Assembly (NCBI GenBank): GCA_021292165.1 | Contig: CM037879.1 | Location: 270,067,160-270,131,159 of the forward strand | Direction: 5' to 3' | Length of the DNA: 64,000 nt | Source of the DNA: Shinisaurus crocodilurus | Lineage: Eukaryota > Chordata > Lepidosauria > Squamata > Shinisauridae | Shown: positions 30,601 through 38,560 of the stretch, in pieces | Layout of the letters: the number at the start of each line of letters is the position of its first letter | Numbering within the stretch: the first letter of the stretch is position 1 | The notes under the pieces: model-generated | What the model was told of the DNA's origin: nothing | The model's database searches: none | The model's input: only the letters and a program-made list of their open reading frames with translations | Position numbers and translations under genes: made by a program

Positions 30601-30864
30601 GTTTCTTTTTCATGTTTCGCATGCCACATCAAGGAGATCTCATGCAGAAAAGCAGGCTAATATAAATAATAATATAATTCATGTTTGTTTTTCTCCTGAA
30701 GGCAAAAAGTTTGCTGTGGAATTATCTACAAGGGTCGCTTTGGAGAAGTCCTTATAGACACTCATCTTTTCAAACCCTGCTGTAGTAACAAGAAGTCCGC
30801 AGACGAAAAGCCTGAGGCACAAGGCCTGCAGTCCCCAGCCATCTCCAACCAGGAAGAGTGGTGA
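19765..30864 (+). CDS. SINHCAF: SINHCAF (FAM60A), SIN3-HDAC complex subunit
   Basis: A subunit of the nuclear SIN3-HDAC corepressor complex, which deacetylates histones at target promoters. The family is linked to cell-cycle control and pluripotency. I recognised it from its N-terminus MFGFHKPKMYRS and C-terminal block. Five coding exons join at consensus GT/AG sites: 19765-19892, 20458-20557, 23296-23422, 24822-24972, 30702-30864. They total 669 bases, 222 residues plus stop; the human protein is about 221. A zinc-finger-like pair of CXXC motifs lies at residues 16-19 and 53-56 (CCIC and CNAC). A lysine-rich basic stretch spans about 86-118, a Ser/Asp-rich segment about 120-150, and the conserved end about 155-222 contains FSFLDLTYWKR and CCGIIYKGRFGEVLIDTHLF. 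All five exons are intact. Introns 2-5 hold repeats but none breaks the frame. Very secure. Confidence 0.97.
20276..20379. mobile_element. Near-perfect palindromic MITE in intron 2
   Basis: Arms of about 47 bp pair with a single one-base bulge around GCTGGGGCA. The outer arm reads CAATCCTATGCAAGTTTAGA, like the CAATCC family; the inner part reads GGCCTACAACTCCCAGCA, like the hAT-like palindromes. It looks like a chimera of two MITE families. It ends 78 bases before exon 3. Confidence 0.8.
20401..20457 (+). promoter_or_regulatory. SINHCAF: Duplicated splice acceptor before exon 3
   Basis: CTTCTCTTCGCAGTC occurs at 20401-20415, and CTTCTCTTCGCAG again at 20445-20457, 44 bases apart. The downstream AG keeps the conserved reading frame (GGT CTG CAT). 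Use of the upstream AG would add 44 bases and shift the frame. The 29 bases between the copies include a 27-base word also present in intron 5 at 29713-29739. Confidence 0.75.
20458..20557 (+). CDS. SINHCAF: SINHCAF exon 3
   Basis: Codes residues 43-76, including the second CXXC pair (CNAC) and the conserved VKRWKKLPAGSKKNWNH. It starts one base into a split glycine codon and ends on a codon boundary at the donor CAT|GTGAGT (20558). Confidence 0.95.
21355..21380. repeat. (CA)n microsatellite
   Basis: About 12 CA units adjacent to the 3' end of the inverted SINE copy. Confidence 0.85.
21375..21600 (-). mobile_element. CORE-like tRNA SINE, diverged inverted copy
   Basis: Inverse of the family at 27136. 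TTATCCTCACAACAGCCCTG, GGCTAGGCTGAGAGAGGGTG and ACCTAGTGAGTTTTATGAC are recognisable. The tRNA-like head ends near TGCACTAACCACAC. Older than the copies at 27136, 36828 and 48041. Confidence 0.7.
21612..21674. repeat. (CT)n(CA)n microsatellite
   Basis: A CT run followed directly by CA repeats with a few T interruptions. Confidence 0.85.
22509..22635. mobile_element. Palindromic hAT-like MITE
   Basis: CCTGGTGTCCTCAAAATGTG at the left and GGCCCCAGGTTGGGGAAGG at the right bracket the usual AATTCCAGTCATC/GGGAGTTGCAGAG interior. Diverged copy. Confidence 0.6.
22747..22880. mobile_element. Palindromic hAT-like MITE
   Basis: GATGGGCAACTTGTAAGTC at the left and ACAAGTTGCCCGTGCCTG at the right are inverted. 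The interior has ACAACTTCCATCATCCC and GGGAGTTGTAGGCC. Confidence 0.75.
23296..23422 (+). CDS. SINHCAF: SINHCAF exon 4
   Basis: The acceptor is a T-rich tract ending TTTTTCCAG. Codes residues 77-118 plus the first base of an asparagine codon: a basic segment with VVDARAGPSLKTTLKPKK and KSNQISKLQKELKRH. The donor is CACA|GTATGT at 23423. Confidence 0.95.
23644..23796 (+). mobile_element. 5S rRNA-headed SINE with CR1 tail, copy 1
   Basis: Positions 23669-23711 read as the 5S rRNA internal promoter region: GGAAAGCTAAGCAGGGTC (A box), GGCCTGGTTATTACTTGG (intermediate element) and the start of the C box, GGATGGGAGACC. The piece before it resembles the preceding 5S segment. From about 23716 the sequence becomes a CR1 3' end (GTTTCCTGCATTGAGCAGGG, then CCTTCCAACTCTATCC, ending in CCTATGAAATCTATG). 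An inverted copy with the same junction is at 40848-40998. It is a retroposon, not a functional 5S gene. Confidence 0.8.
23797..24821. other. SINHCAF intron 4, distal part
   Basis: Unassigned AT-rich intron sequence up to the exon 5 acceptor (TTCTCTCCTCTTGTAG). A GT microsatellite lies at 24755-24782, about 40 bases before the acceptor. Confidence 0.6.
24755..24782. repeat. (GT)n microsatellite near exon 5 acceptor
   Basis: About 14 GT units. UG repeats this close to an acceptor can bind splicing regulators in other genes; whether they do here is unknown. Confidence 0.85.
24822..24972 (+). CDS. SINHCAF: SINHCAF exon 5
   Basis: Codes from the split asparagine at residue 119 to the split arginine at 169. 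The first part is Ser/Thr-rich (SDAHSTTSSASPAQSPC), then an acidic NQSDDGSDTEM stretch, then the conserved TPVFSFLDLTYWK. The donor is AAAAG|GTGAAG at 24973. Confidence 0.95.
25620..25800 (+). repeat. L3-type LINE 3' fragment
   Basis: ACAAGATGTGGTGTGATTC, AAAAGGGGATTAGACAAAC, CATGGAGGATCGGCCC and GACTATTAGGCATGGTGGC follow the order of an L3/CR1-group 3' end. The same order occurs at 60560-61150. Confidence 0.6.
25896..26280 (-). pseudogene. L2-type LINE 3' end with ORF2 tail
   Basis: TTTA repeats and TTAATCGCCCATCTGGCCGG mark the inverted 3' tail. The reverse strand then encodes the end of an L2-type ORF2, with RAFSVAAPKLWNSLPSDFR (around 26105-26160), up to the stop at 26029. Only about 75 codons remain, so it is a 5'-truncated insertion. 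Confidence 0.8.
26895..27000 (+). repeat. L3-type 3' terminal fragment
   Basis: GATGCTGGACTAAATGTAC, TTTGGTCTGATCCATCAAGG and CTGCTCTTACATTCTC match the extreme 3' end of L3-type LINEs. Confidence 0.6.
27136..27368 (+). mobile_element. CORE-like tRNA SINE, well-preserved copy
   Basis: The head carries an A-box-like TAGTGGTTAGAGTATTGG and a B box GGTTCTAGTCC (GGTTCRANNCC). The CORE-like body follows (GTGACTTTGGGCCAGTC, CCTCACAGGGTTGTTGTGAG), then GCCGCCTTGGGTTCCTTG and an AAATAAAT tail. It is the clearest plus-strand copy, in the sense orientation of SINHCAF. Confidence 0.85.
28218..28360. mobile_element. Palindromic MITE (GTCCAGTGTTAGTCC family)
   Basis: GTGTCCAGTGTTAGTCCTAC and GTAGGAGTAACATTGGATAC are inverted ends. 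The inner ACCCATTGAAATGAATGGG and CATTTCAATGGGTC also pair. A half copy lies at 59398-59465. Confidence 0.7.
28944..29028 (-). repeat. CR1 3' end fragment
   Basis: ATCATAGAATAGTAGAGTTG followed by GGGCCTATAAGGCCATCGAG and CCCCCTGCTGAATGCAGG matches the 3'UTR of the CR1 at 12467. Only about 85 bp of the 3' end is present. Confidence 0.85.
29590..29665 (+). repeat. LINE/SINE 3' tail fragment
   Basis: GTAAGCTGCTTTGAGATC, GGCAGGATATAAATC and TAAATAAATAAAC match the shared 3' end of L2-type LINEs and CORE-like SINEs. Confidence 0.55.
30110..30480 (+). pseudogene. Degraded L2-type LINE ORF2 fragment
   Basis: One frame reads ARQHYCNALSVGLPL (about 30170-30215), recognisable as the C-terminal region of L2 ORF2. 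Further along, GGCCCCACAGTTGTGGAATA matches the PKLWN region in another frame. Stops and shifts are frequent, so it is old. Confidence 0.65.
30702..30864 (+). CDS. SINHCAF: SINHCAF exon 6 (last coding exon)
   Basis: The acceptor is TTTTTCTCCTGAAG at 30701. Codes residues 169-222, with CCGIIYKGRFGEVLIDTHLF, the FKPCC motif, and a variable tail ending QEEW before TGA (30862-30864). The tail is one residue longer than I remember for the human protein. Confidence 0.95.
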
Positions 30865-31802
30865 CTGCCATAGTTAACTGCAGACAGTGTAAATGGAACC
30901 TCTTGCTGTATCTCTCAAATGGCTTAGAAGTGACCTTTTCCTCACTTTGGAAGCCTACTATGCTGCCAAAAGACTTAATTTTTTTTTCTTGAACTGTTTG
31001 AGGATATTTTTTACTGCTTCAGTTCCAGTAATTCAATACAAATACCTGTTTGTATTTCTTCAGAAAATAACTGTAAATAATATTTAAGAGGTTCTGAAAT
31101 ATGTAGTTGAGCTGAACGCTGCTGCGAGTCATCTTTGTTCAGCCCCCTCCCTCCATGCAACTTTTCCTCAAACAGATGACCCATGAGGTTGGTCAGATTT
31201 GTATGTCGTGTATATTTTAGTTGGAAAAGCAATGCTGATTTGATTTGGCATGATCAAAAAAAAAAGCCAGTCACTTTTTTCCTCCCAGTGAAGAAAATGT
31301 TAATTATTACTCTAAGGCATGGACTTGGGTACTCAAGTTTGTACAAGACTTCCCTACTATGTATATGTTGTAAAGGTGGGGGGCTCTTAGTTCTTACTAC
31401 TGATGCTTCAACAGTGATAAGTTGTTTTGCCTGTCCTGAACCACGAGGTCAAGGACTGATATTCTGGCCTCGTAGAAGTATATGTGCGAAGGGACAGAGA
31501 ATACGATCAGCCTTAAGCAAAGTTAACAAGTTCTGAGGCAGGTCATACTAAGAGGGAAATGGCTTGGTAATGGACCAAGTGATCTTTCTCCATTGTGCAA
31601 GCCCACACATGAGTTATGGATGGAGATTACAGATGCCTCTTTCAGGGAGCCAGGGGCACAGGCTTCATGGTATTTTAGACCATCCTTTATAAGTATATTG
31701 TTGGCCACTTGTGTAGGGTTATATTGGGCTGTGGTGAACACACAGTACTGAGTAGTCCTTGTTTCAGTACCAAATAGGTTTTCATTGGTATGGGATCAAC
31801 TA

Positions 31803-31886
31803 AGGCTGCAATCCTATACCCACTTACCTATGAGTATGCCTCATTGAGGTCAATAGGACTTCTGAGTAGAAATGTGCAGGATTGCA
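31803..31886 (+). mobile_element. CAATCC MITE in 3'UTR, first of an inverted pair
   Basis: GGCTGCAATCCTATACCCAC to GTGCAGGATTGCAC. The inner GAGTATGCCTCATTGAGG and GACTTCTGAGTAG follow the family order. Confidence 0.75.
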
Positions 31887-31889
31887 CTT

Positions 31890-31982
31890 TAACAGTGCAA
31901 TCCTGTACATATCTACTCAGAAGTAAGACCCATTGAGTTCAATGGGCCTTACTCCCAGTTAATGTGTCTAGGATTGCAGCCA
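31890..31982 (-). mobile_element. CAATCC MITE in 3'UTR, second of an inverted pair
   Basis: GTGCAATCCTGTACATATC then ACTCAGAAGTAAGACCCATT then GTCTAGGATTGCAGCC. This is the opposite orientation to the copy at 31803, three bases away. Confidence 0.75.
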
Positions 31983-32836
31983 AAGTGTATAACTTCTCAT
32001 CACTCTCTAACAACTGTGCAATCTCTCAGACTGATGAGAACAGAGTTAAAATTAAGTATCAAAACTGATAAACTGCAACTCAAGTGGGACTTGCAGTCTA
32101 TTCATTATTGGTTAGATACCAGGTTCAGATATCCCTGAAGTTGGGAGTGTCGTTCTGCACTCCCAACCCAACTGCTGCATGATAGTTGCATGGTGATCGC
32201 TCTTCATTTTGACAGAAAGCCATGAAGGGAAGCCATACTAACCAAAGCTCAGGTTTAAGGTTCCTCTTCTTTCCTTTGGACTCTATGTCTCCACACTGTT
32301 TCATTAACTTGGTTACACATCCAAGGAAGGAAGATTGCAATAATAACTGCCCCCTCCCCACCCTCCTTTTTAAGGTGTAATCTAAACAGAGCGCTCTAGT
32401 TGTGTGCTGCCTCTATCTGCAAAAGAAAGGGTTCATATTCCTTTTAAGTGTATGCATAAACTATGGCATTCTCTTTCTCTCTCCACCCCCAAATCTTTTA
32501 ATAATTATAGTATTGCCTTCTAGGGCTGCCTTGTAAACCAGATGAAAATTTACCCAAATTTGCTGAATGCTCACAGCGGCCCACATTTACCAAGATCCAT
32601 CACAGCCTGTAGTAAATGTTGGATCACTTTAGCTGACCCTTGGTTCTAGCAGCTGCAGTCTGCAAAGCCCCTCCTGTTACCCTGTCTCCCAGAAGTGCCT
32701 TGAATCCTTGTACCTACTCCTTGTATACTCAACCTCCAATACAGAGTTGCCCAGTTAAGCTCCCCCCGCTGCCTATTTGTCCCTGGTTAAACGTCGTCTT
32801 CCCTTCCTAATCACTGCCCCCCTTTCAGTACTTCAT

Positions 32837-33259
32837 GGGCAGTATCCAACAGGGTCATTCCGCAAACTCCAATATCGCTAGCAGAGCTCCACAGAACCTT
32901 TCCGTTGTGCAAGCAGTTGTGCATTATGGGCAGTATCCTATCGAGACTGCCCGCAAGTGGCCAGTCCCCGTCGATTCCCTTCTGCAAGCAGTGCCCACTG
33001 CGTAAGGGAGCTCTGCCAACCAGCCCCGTTCCAGATATGAGCGTTTCTGCTCGTTTTGGGGCTTGCCCCCAGAAGTGCTAAATCTCTGTTCCCCAAGCAG
33101 TGGATGCCGCTTGCACAATGGAATCAGCAGGGCTGGCCGCTCACAGAACAGAAGCAGCGGTGGGCAGCCACTGGTGTGCAAGCATAATGTGCAGCCAGTT
33201 GCACAAACATAACTTTAGTAACATTTACGCTAGCGGAATGACACGGTTGGATACTGCCC
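32837..33259. mobile_element. GGGCAGTATCC inverted-repeat DNA element, copy 1
   Basis: Left end GGGCAGTATCCAAC and right end GTTGGATACTGCCC are perfect 14-bp inverted repeats. The interior has GTTTCTGCTCGTTTTGGGGC and CAAGCAGTG words shared with copies at 36495 and 50212. A second GGGCAGTATCC at 32927 suggests an internal duplication. No transposase frame is present. Superfamily unknown. Confidence 0.75.
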
Positions 33260-33767
33260 TTACGTGTCCCTAAACTTCACAAACTTTCTTGAAGAAGTGG
33301 TCAGCTACTTTCTCCCTGACACCCATGACAAAGTGGGCCTCTCCCACTGTTCCAGGTTTTCTGCCATGCTTTTACATTCTAGGCTGTAGAGAGAGAATGT
33401 GCTTTCCGAGCATTGTCACTGTAGGTTTTAGTAAGGCTCTTGGCTGAAGTCAGATTTTTCAGAATCTCACCAAACAGAAGGCCTATACTAATCTTGTTCA
33501 TTTCTTTTTAAATTGAGTCTTTGATTGCCCAAGGAAAGATTTCTATTGGATACGGCAAGTGAACGTGTGTCTGCTTTTAGGGGTCAAAAAATGTCCTCAG
33601 TGAGTGTGCTGCTGCTTTAGATCATATAAATTTCATCACTTTATTTGAATAGCATGAGAATTTTGACTTGTGTTCTACAGTGCATTACTACAAACATGAC
33701 TGGTTTCTTTTCTTTTTTAACACGTTTTTTGTTGAATGATGAAATCTTAGTTGATATGACAGGACAA

Positions 33768-33773
33768 AATAAA
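33768..33773 (+). terminator. SINHCAF: Poly(A) signal AATAAA (proximal)
   Basis: An AATAAA at the end of the probable 3'UTR, 2.9 kb after the stop codon. Confidence 0.5.
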
Positions 33774-34283
33774 TCTGAAACACTGTCTTCCTGCATTATT
33801 TTTTAGGGGTCCTTTAATTTTCCTCTCCCCCCCCCCCCATTTGTAAATAGAAATATTCTAAAGGGAGAATAAGATAGGTCTTTATTTGTAACTGACTAGC
33901 TACTTGGCAGTTTTGCTGGGCTGGTAATCTCTGAAGGATGCATGCAACAGTCCTGGCCATTTTTTTTGTGTCCTTACCAGCTTATACTTTAGTCTTTTTT
34001 TTTTTAAGGGTCAACGGTTCTGTGTATTTACAACTACAGTATGAAACAATGTTCTTTAATATGGATCATCTCTTCTACTTCTGTATTTATTTATTTATTA
34101 CTACAACAGCAGACTGTTTTTCCTTTGCCTCCCTTCTCCTTCCTGAGTAGTAATGCAAGATGAATTGTATGTAGTTATGCACTTTGTATTAATGTAGTAG
34201 AAATCTATGAAACCTGTTTTTATACTTTTTTTTATATTGTTCATACACTTGTAATCCAAGCTTTTTTTTTTACTAGGGTAATG

Positions 34284-34289
34284 AATAAA
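34284..34289 (+). terminator. SINHCAF: Poly(A) signal AATAAA (distal)
   Basis: AATGAATAAAATTTTTAGAC context with T-rich sequence on both sides, 3.4 kb after the stop codon. It is the likely distal end of the longest transcript. Confidence 0.5.
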
Positions 34290-34369
34290 ATTTTTAGACT
34301 TATTTAGAAAAATAAGTACTCTTTTGTTGTTTTTCAAACATCTTTTGGCTTTCTTGAGATGACTCTTGC

Positions 34370-34590
34370 GTGGGTGCCAGCCACACTGACGTGGGTAGCA
34401 ATTCAGGAGGGCAGTGGTTGGCCAGATTGGGCTGGTTTGCTACAATTGCAGCAAGGGAAATAATCCACAGTGGCCTATTTCCCCCTGCCGTGCGTGCTGT
34501 TTGTCTGAACGCAGGCGGCATGGCTTGTTTGGCAGGGAGGCAGCAACCCTCAAAAAACCCAACAACAGCCCATGGGTTAACCACACCACA
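34370..34590. repeat. AACCCATGG repeat, copy 6
   Basis: Contains GGCATGGCTTGTTTGGCAGG, CAACCCTCAAAAAACCC and ACAGCCCATGGGTTAACC. The CCCTCAAA...CAAC words are shared with 42470-42605. Confidence 0.55.
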
Positions 34591-34686
34591 ATCATGTGTA
34601 CTGGTTCTGTGAGTGCTAAAGCTTTGTATTGTATTCTCTTTCGGAGAAGTATGGGGTAAGGAAGATCTTGTTAACAGAAAACCTAG

Positions 34687-34773
34687 ACTGCAATCCTATA
34701 CACACCTACCTGGGAGTAAGTCCCATTGAACTCTTGAGGTTTACTTCTGAGTAGACAGGGCTAGGATTGTACC
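34687..34773 (+). mobile_element. CAATCC MITE
   Basis: CTGCAATCCTATACACACC, CTGGGAGTAAGTCCCATTG, TACTTCTGAGTAGACAGGG and CTAGGATTGTACC in order: an almost complete copy. Confidence 0.8.
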
Positions 34774-36360
34774 ATAGGGTCGATGGGTGAACTTTTTTGG
34801 TATGAAGAGGTGGTTTTGGAGATCACAAAATGTTCTCCAAAAGATACATCCCCACCATACCTTTGTCTTTCTTTTGTACACAATTTCACATTTTTAAGGG
34901 TTATTTTTTACTGGTTACGTGATCCAGCCAAGCATAGATCACATAGCCAGTGCAATGGCATCATAGTGTCATAACCAAACACATTTGGCTGTGAGATGAC
35001 ATCATGAAGCCAAATGCAGGTGGGGACAATAGTTTCTTCCCTGACTGAATGGGATAACATTTTTGCCCAATTTTGCAGGCCCGCCTTCTAAGATTGCAGA
35101 ATTGGGGGAGAATTGGCATTTTACAGGGGCAAATCTTTTTTTCTGAAACATTCCCCCATTTCAGCTCAATCCTAAAATAACTTTATATACTGCATCCTAG
35201 TCCATCGTTTCACCAGCAGAATGTCACACACAAACACTGTTACTTGGGTATTACTGTATTCAGTGCTTTTTTTCTGGAGAAAAAGGTACCGGAACTCTTG
35301 GATTGTTTCCTCGGGAGTAGATGGTGATTAAATTGTAATGAAATTAATAGAATAAAAGGTGCTGGAACTTAGTTCTGGTGAGTTCCACCAGAAAAAAAGC
35401 CCTGACTGTATTACAAGAAGATACAGCAGTGCTATAGTGATGCAGATCTGTGTTTGGGGGCGGGGGAGGACACTGCTCCCTGCTACAAATGAGAACTGGA
35501 CTAGAAAAGGTAGAATAGCAAAGGGAAACTGGAGGGCACAATTTAGTGCAGGGATGGGCAATCTAGTGCCCTTGCCATTTGCCATGTTGGCTGGGGCTGA
35601 TGGGAGTTGTAATCCAAAACATCTGGAGGGCACTGGATTGCCTATCCCTGATCTATTGGGATTAAAAACCCAGTTTAACAGGTTCACCCCAAATTTATTT
35701 TCGTAAAACACCGTGGGTTAGTAGTTGGTGCATAAGATCTGAAGGAAAGCTTTATTGTATCAGAGGAAAAATCCCATCTGTTCCCAACTGTAGCCAGTCA
35801 TACGCTACTGGGATGCTGTTTATCCGCAGCATCTCGCATTTAGACCTGGAGCCAAACATTGCAGCGTAGAGTGCTCCAGTTCAGTGTGCTTAGGCTGTTG
35901 TTTCGTGTAAACAGCCAAAATGTGTAGATATCCTTAATGCTACTCCTTCACCTTTTTGAAGAGGTGTGGTTTTGACATCAGGCACGTGAACCTATCATAG
36001 CTCAGCTCACATTCTGTATAACCTTTGCAGTGAGTGCCATGTTTAATCACCTGGTTTAAAAAAAAAAAAACCAATCTTTTAAGTAGCATGGTTCTCTATT
36101 TAAAAAAAATTAAAATGACAGTGAAATGCCACTTAAATGAAAGAGCTATACATCTATAAAGCAATATCTACCGTTTTTTTTTAATGGTGGGGGAGAAACC
36201 CCTTTTCAGTCACCACCATTTTAGCAAGGTGGTTAATGGTGGTGACCAGGGAAAGGTCTTTTTTTCAATCATTTTTCAAAATTTGCATTATGGGGGTATA
36301 ACACTATACCCCTATAATGACTTTTTAAAATAATTTTTTGAACACCTTCCTGGTTACTGC
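34774..36360. other. Intergenic, mostly unassigned
   Basis: Two short segments near 35255-35305 and 35350-35405 share inverted GTTCCGGTACC/GGTGCTGGAACT-like pieces that bracket a possible MITE. The palindromic MITE at 35546-35652 is listed separately. No exon recognised. Confidence 0.4.
35546..35652. mobile_element. Palindromic hAT-like MITE
   Basis: CAGGGATGGGCAATCTAGTG and CACTGGATTGCCTATCCCTG are inverted ends around GGGAGTTGTAATCCAAAAC. Confidence 0.75.
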
Positions 36361-36368
36361 CATTAACC

Positions 36369-36381
36369 GTGTGTGTGTGTG

Positions 36382-36455
<74 letters not shown>

Positions 36456-36475
36456 AACATATATATATATATGGC
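36369..36475. repeat. (GT)n(GA)n(AT)n microsatellite
   Basis: About 40 bases of GT, then about 50 of GA with two A insertions, then a short TA run. Confidence 0.9.
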
Positions 36476-36494
36476 AGAATTCAAGGGGGAGACA

Positions 36495-36765
36495 TCTCCA
36501 CCAAATCCTTTGCACCCCGCTGATTCCCCTGTGTAAGCGGTGGGTCCTGCAGATTCTGTTGCACAAGTGGGGCCCACTGCTTGCACAAGGGAGATTTAAC
36601 ATGTCTTAGGGGAAACCCTGAAATGAACAGAAACACTCATTTCTGGAAGGAGACAGGTCGGTGGAGCTCCATTATGCGAGCTCCACCAACCTGCCTCCTT
36701 CCAGAAATTAGTGTTTCCGCTCATTTCGGGTTGCCCCGGAAGATCTAAATTGCCATTATACATGT
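36495..36765. mobile_element. GGGCAGTATCC-family element, copy 2 (ends lost)
   Basis: The interior words TTTCTGGAAGGAGACAGG and CCTGCCTCCTTCCAGAAA form an inverted centre. CACTGCTTGCACAAGG and TTTCCGCTCATTTCGGG match copies at 32837 and 50212. The terminal repeats are not visible. Confidence 0.6.
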
Positions 36766-36827
36766 TGTTGTTGCTTCCTAAATATGTTTCTGCAAGGCTA
36801 TTTGCACTTAATCTAAAACAGCTCAGA

Positions 36828-37075
36828 GTATTTTATTTATTTTTTATTTATTATATTTATACCCCACCTTTTTTCCTGCAAGGAACCCAAAGGCGGCTTA
36901 CATTATCCTCCTTCTCTCCATTTTATCCTCACAACAACCCTGTGAGGTAGGTTAGGCTGAGAGTCAGTGACTGGCCCAAAGTCACCCAGTGAGTTTCATG
37001 GCCGAGCAGGGACTAGAACCCGGATCTCCCAAGTCCCAGTCCAACACTCTAACCACTATGCTACACTGTCTCTCT
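36828..37075 (-). mobile_element. CORE-like tRNA SINE, inverted copy
   Basis: TTATACCCCACCTTTTTTCC, GGAACCCAAAGGCGGC, CTCACAACAACCCTGTGAGG and GACTAGAACCCGGATCTCCC (inverse B box) occur in order, ending with the inverse A box AACACTCTAACCACTATG. Nearly full length. Confidence 0.85.
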
Positions 37076-37785
37076 ATGATATGAATTATCATATGAATTA
37101 TGATAATATGAATATTATCATAATATGATAATATTATGGATATGAATTAATATGAATATGAATTATTTCATATTAAGCATGCATTGTAACGGGGTATGTG
37201 TGTTTTTTAAATTTTTGCAAAAGACTGGAATTTTTTTTCAAGTGAAAATCAGTACATAACTTGTTCATTAATGATAATACATAATAATGATAATAATCTA
37301 CTTCAATCATCGTGTTGGCAGTGAACAGGTAGTCCATCTCCACTGATGAATAGAATAGTAGAAATGGGTGTGGACTTTTCAGACTGTATACAAATAAGCA
37401 CTACCCAAGGTCCAAGAATCTTAATTATACTTGACAGACTTCAGTCCACGGGCTAGCTCTCCCCCTTCAGCTCTTTCCATTGGTTCCACCTTTCCACGGG
37501 CTAGCTCTCCCCCTTCAGCTCTTTCCATTGGTTCCACCTTTCCATTGGTTCAACTGTGGTGTTATTTAATTTACCCAGGTGTGTTTCTCAAGTCTGGAGA
37601 AAGGTGAACAGGAGTCAAAACAGGTAAAATTATTTACTTTAAAATAAATCAAATTCTACAGCCAGAAAACTGGATGGCTATATAGCTGCTTTGACACAGC
37701 CCTTGTCTTAAGTAACAATCAGTGGCCCCAGATGGGGATCCCAAGTCAGTCATGATCTTCCTGGGAGACTTTTAGGCAAGCCATT
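37076..37785. other. Intergenic with AT-rich tract and duplication
   Basis: 37076-37175 is an AT-rich tract built from ATGAATTAT and ATAATATG words. A 48-bp tandem duplication at 37446-37541 is listed separately. The rest is unassigned. Confidence 0.6.
37446..37541 (+). repeat. 48-bp tandem duplication
   Basis: The unit beginning CCACGGGCTAGCTCTCCC occurs twice head to tail without visible mismatch. Each unit contains an ATTGG (inverse CCAAT) core. A recent local duplication. Confidence 0.85.
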
Positions 37786-38437
37786 GGGCTGGTTCGCACA
37801 ATAAGAATTAAGCCACCATGGGCAAGTTGGAGGGTTGTTTTCCCCCTCTAACAAGCCATGCTGCCTGGGTTTGGATTTTTTTTTTCATTATTATAATTTT
37901 TTGTGTGTCTTTCGCAAGTGCATACTTACAGCTGTCATGTGTAGTCTCGCCTTATCAATTTCTTTGTTGTCTACTGCACCTTGCTTCCTTTGACAGCTGA
38001 AACTTACAAGGACATTGACAAGGAAAGACTAAACATATCAGACAGCCATAGGTGTGCACTTGCAAAAGACCAACAGATAATAATAATAACTTAAAAAATT
38101 ACAAAGACATTTGCACAATTTTCTGGGACCTAAAAAATAATTAAAAAGAGAAAATACAATCCCATTTGCGTACTCCCAAGGCACTGGGGGGGAAAAAGTA
38201 ACTAATGAAAAGGGTCATGATTGGAGCGGGGAGGGGGCCGGGACAAGGAGACAAGACAGGTTCTGCTGCAAAGGACACTGGGATATGGGCTGGAGGACTA
38301 AGAGGGAAGGAGGGGGAGAACATGCTGCGGTAAGCCCACTCGTCTGTTGGGCATACCATGGGTTGTTCTGCAAACAACCCACACCACGTACCTTATTCAC
38401 AGGGTGGCTTAGCGTGACGCATGAACGCGACCATTGT
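37786..38437. repeat. AACCCATGG-family element, copy 7
   Basis: Left end TTCGCACAATAAGAATTAAG with CCACCATGGGCAAG, right end GGGTGGCTTAGCGTGACGC. CATACCATGGGTTGTTCTGC lies near 38345. If it is one element it is about 650 bp; the middle (37880-38330) is unassigned and may be a separate insertion. Confidence 0.5.
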
Positions 38438-38560
38438 CTCACCTTGCATCTATAAAATGGGGATAATAATAATGCAAGTTCTGCCTTACAAGGTTTTTGT
38501 AAGGATTAATATGTTAATATGGATTGCTGTAAGTACATAGGAAAAGCACTAAGTATTACT
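38437..38560 (+). mobile_element. MIR-like SINE fragment
   Basis: CTATAAAATGGGGATAATAA, CTTACAAGGTTTTTGTAAGG and AAAAGCACTAAGTA follow the order of the MIR CORE and 3' part. It lacks the tRNA head. Confidence 0.65.

Larger units (their letters stand above)
24973..30701. other. SINHCAF intron 5
   Basis: A 5.7-kb intron with L3, L2, SINE, CR1 and MITE fragments listed separately. Unassigned parts include about 25000-25600, 26280-26880, 27380-28200 (with a CA run at 27668-27690) and 29030-29590. A poly-C run lies at 25413-25429. Confidence 0.7.
30865..34305 (+). other. SINHCAF: SINHCAF 3'UTR (probable extent)
   Basis: No other gene starts in this stretch and two clear poly(A) signals lie near its end. 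It includes an inverted pair of CAATCC MITEs (31803-31982) and a 423-bp inverted-repeat DNA element (32837-33259). T-rich stretches mark the last 500 bases. The extent is inferred; cDNA would fix it. Confidence 0.6.
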
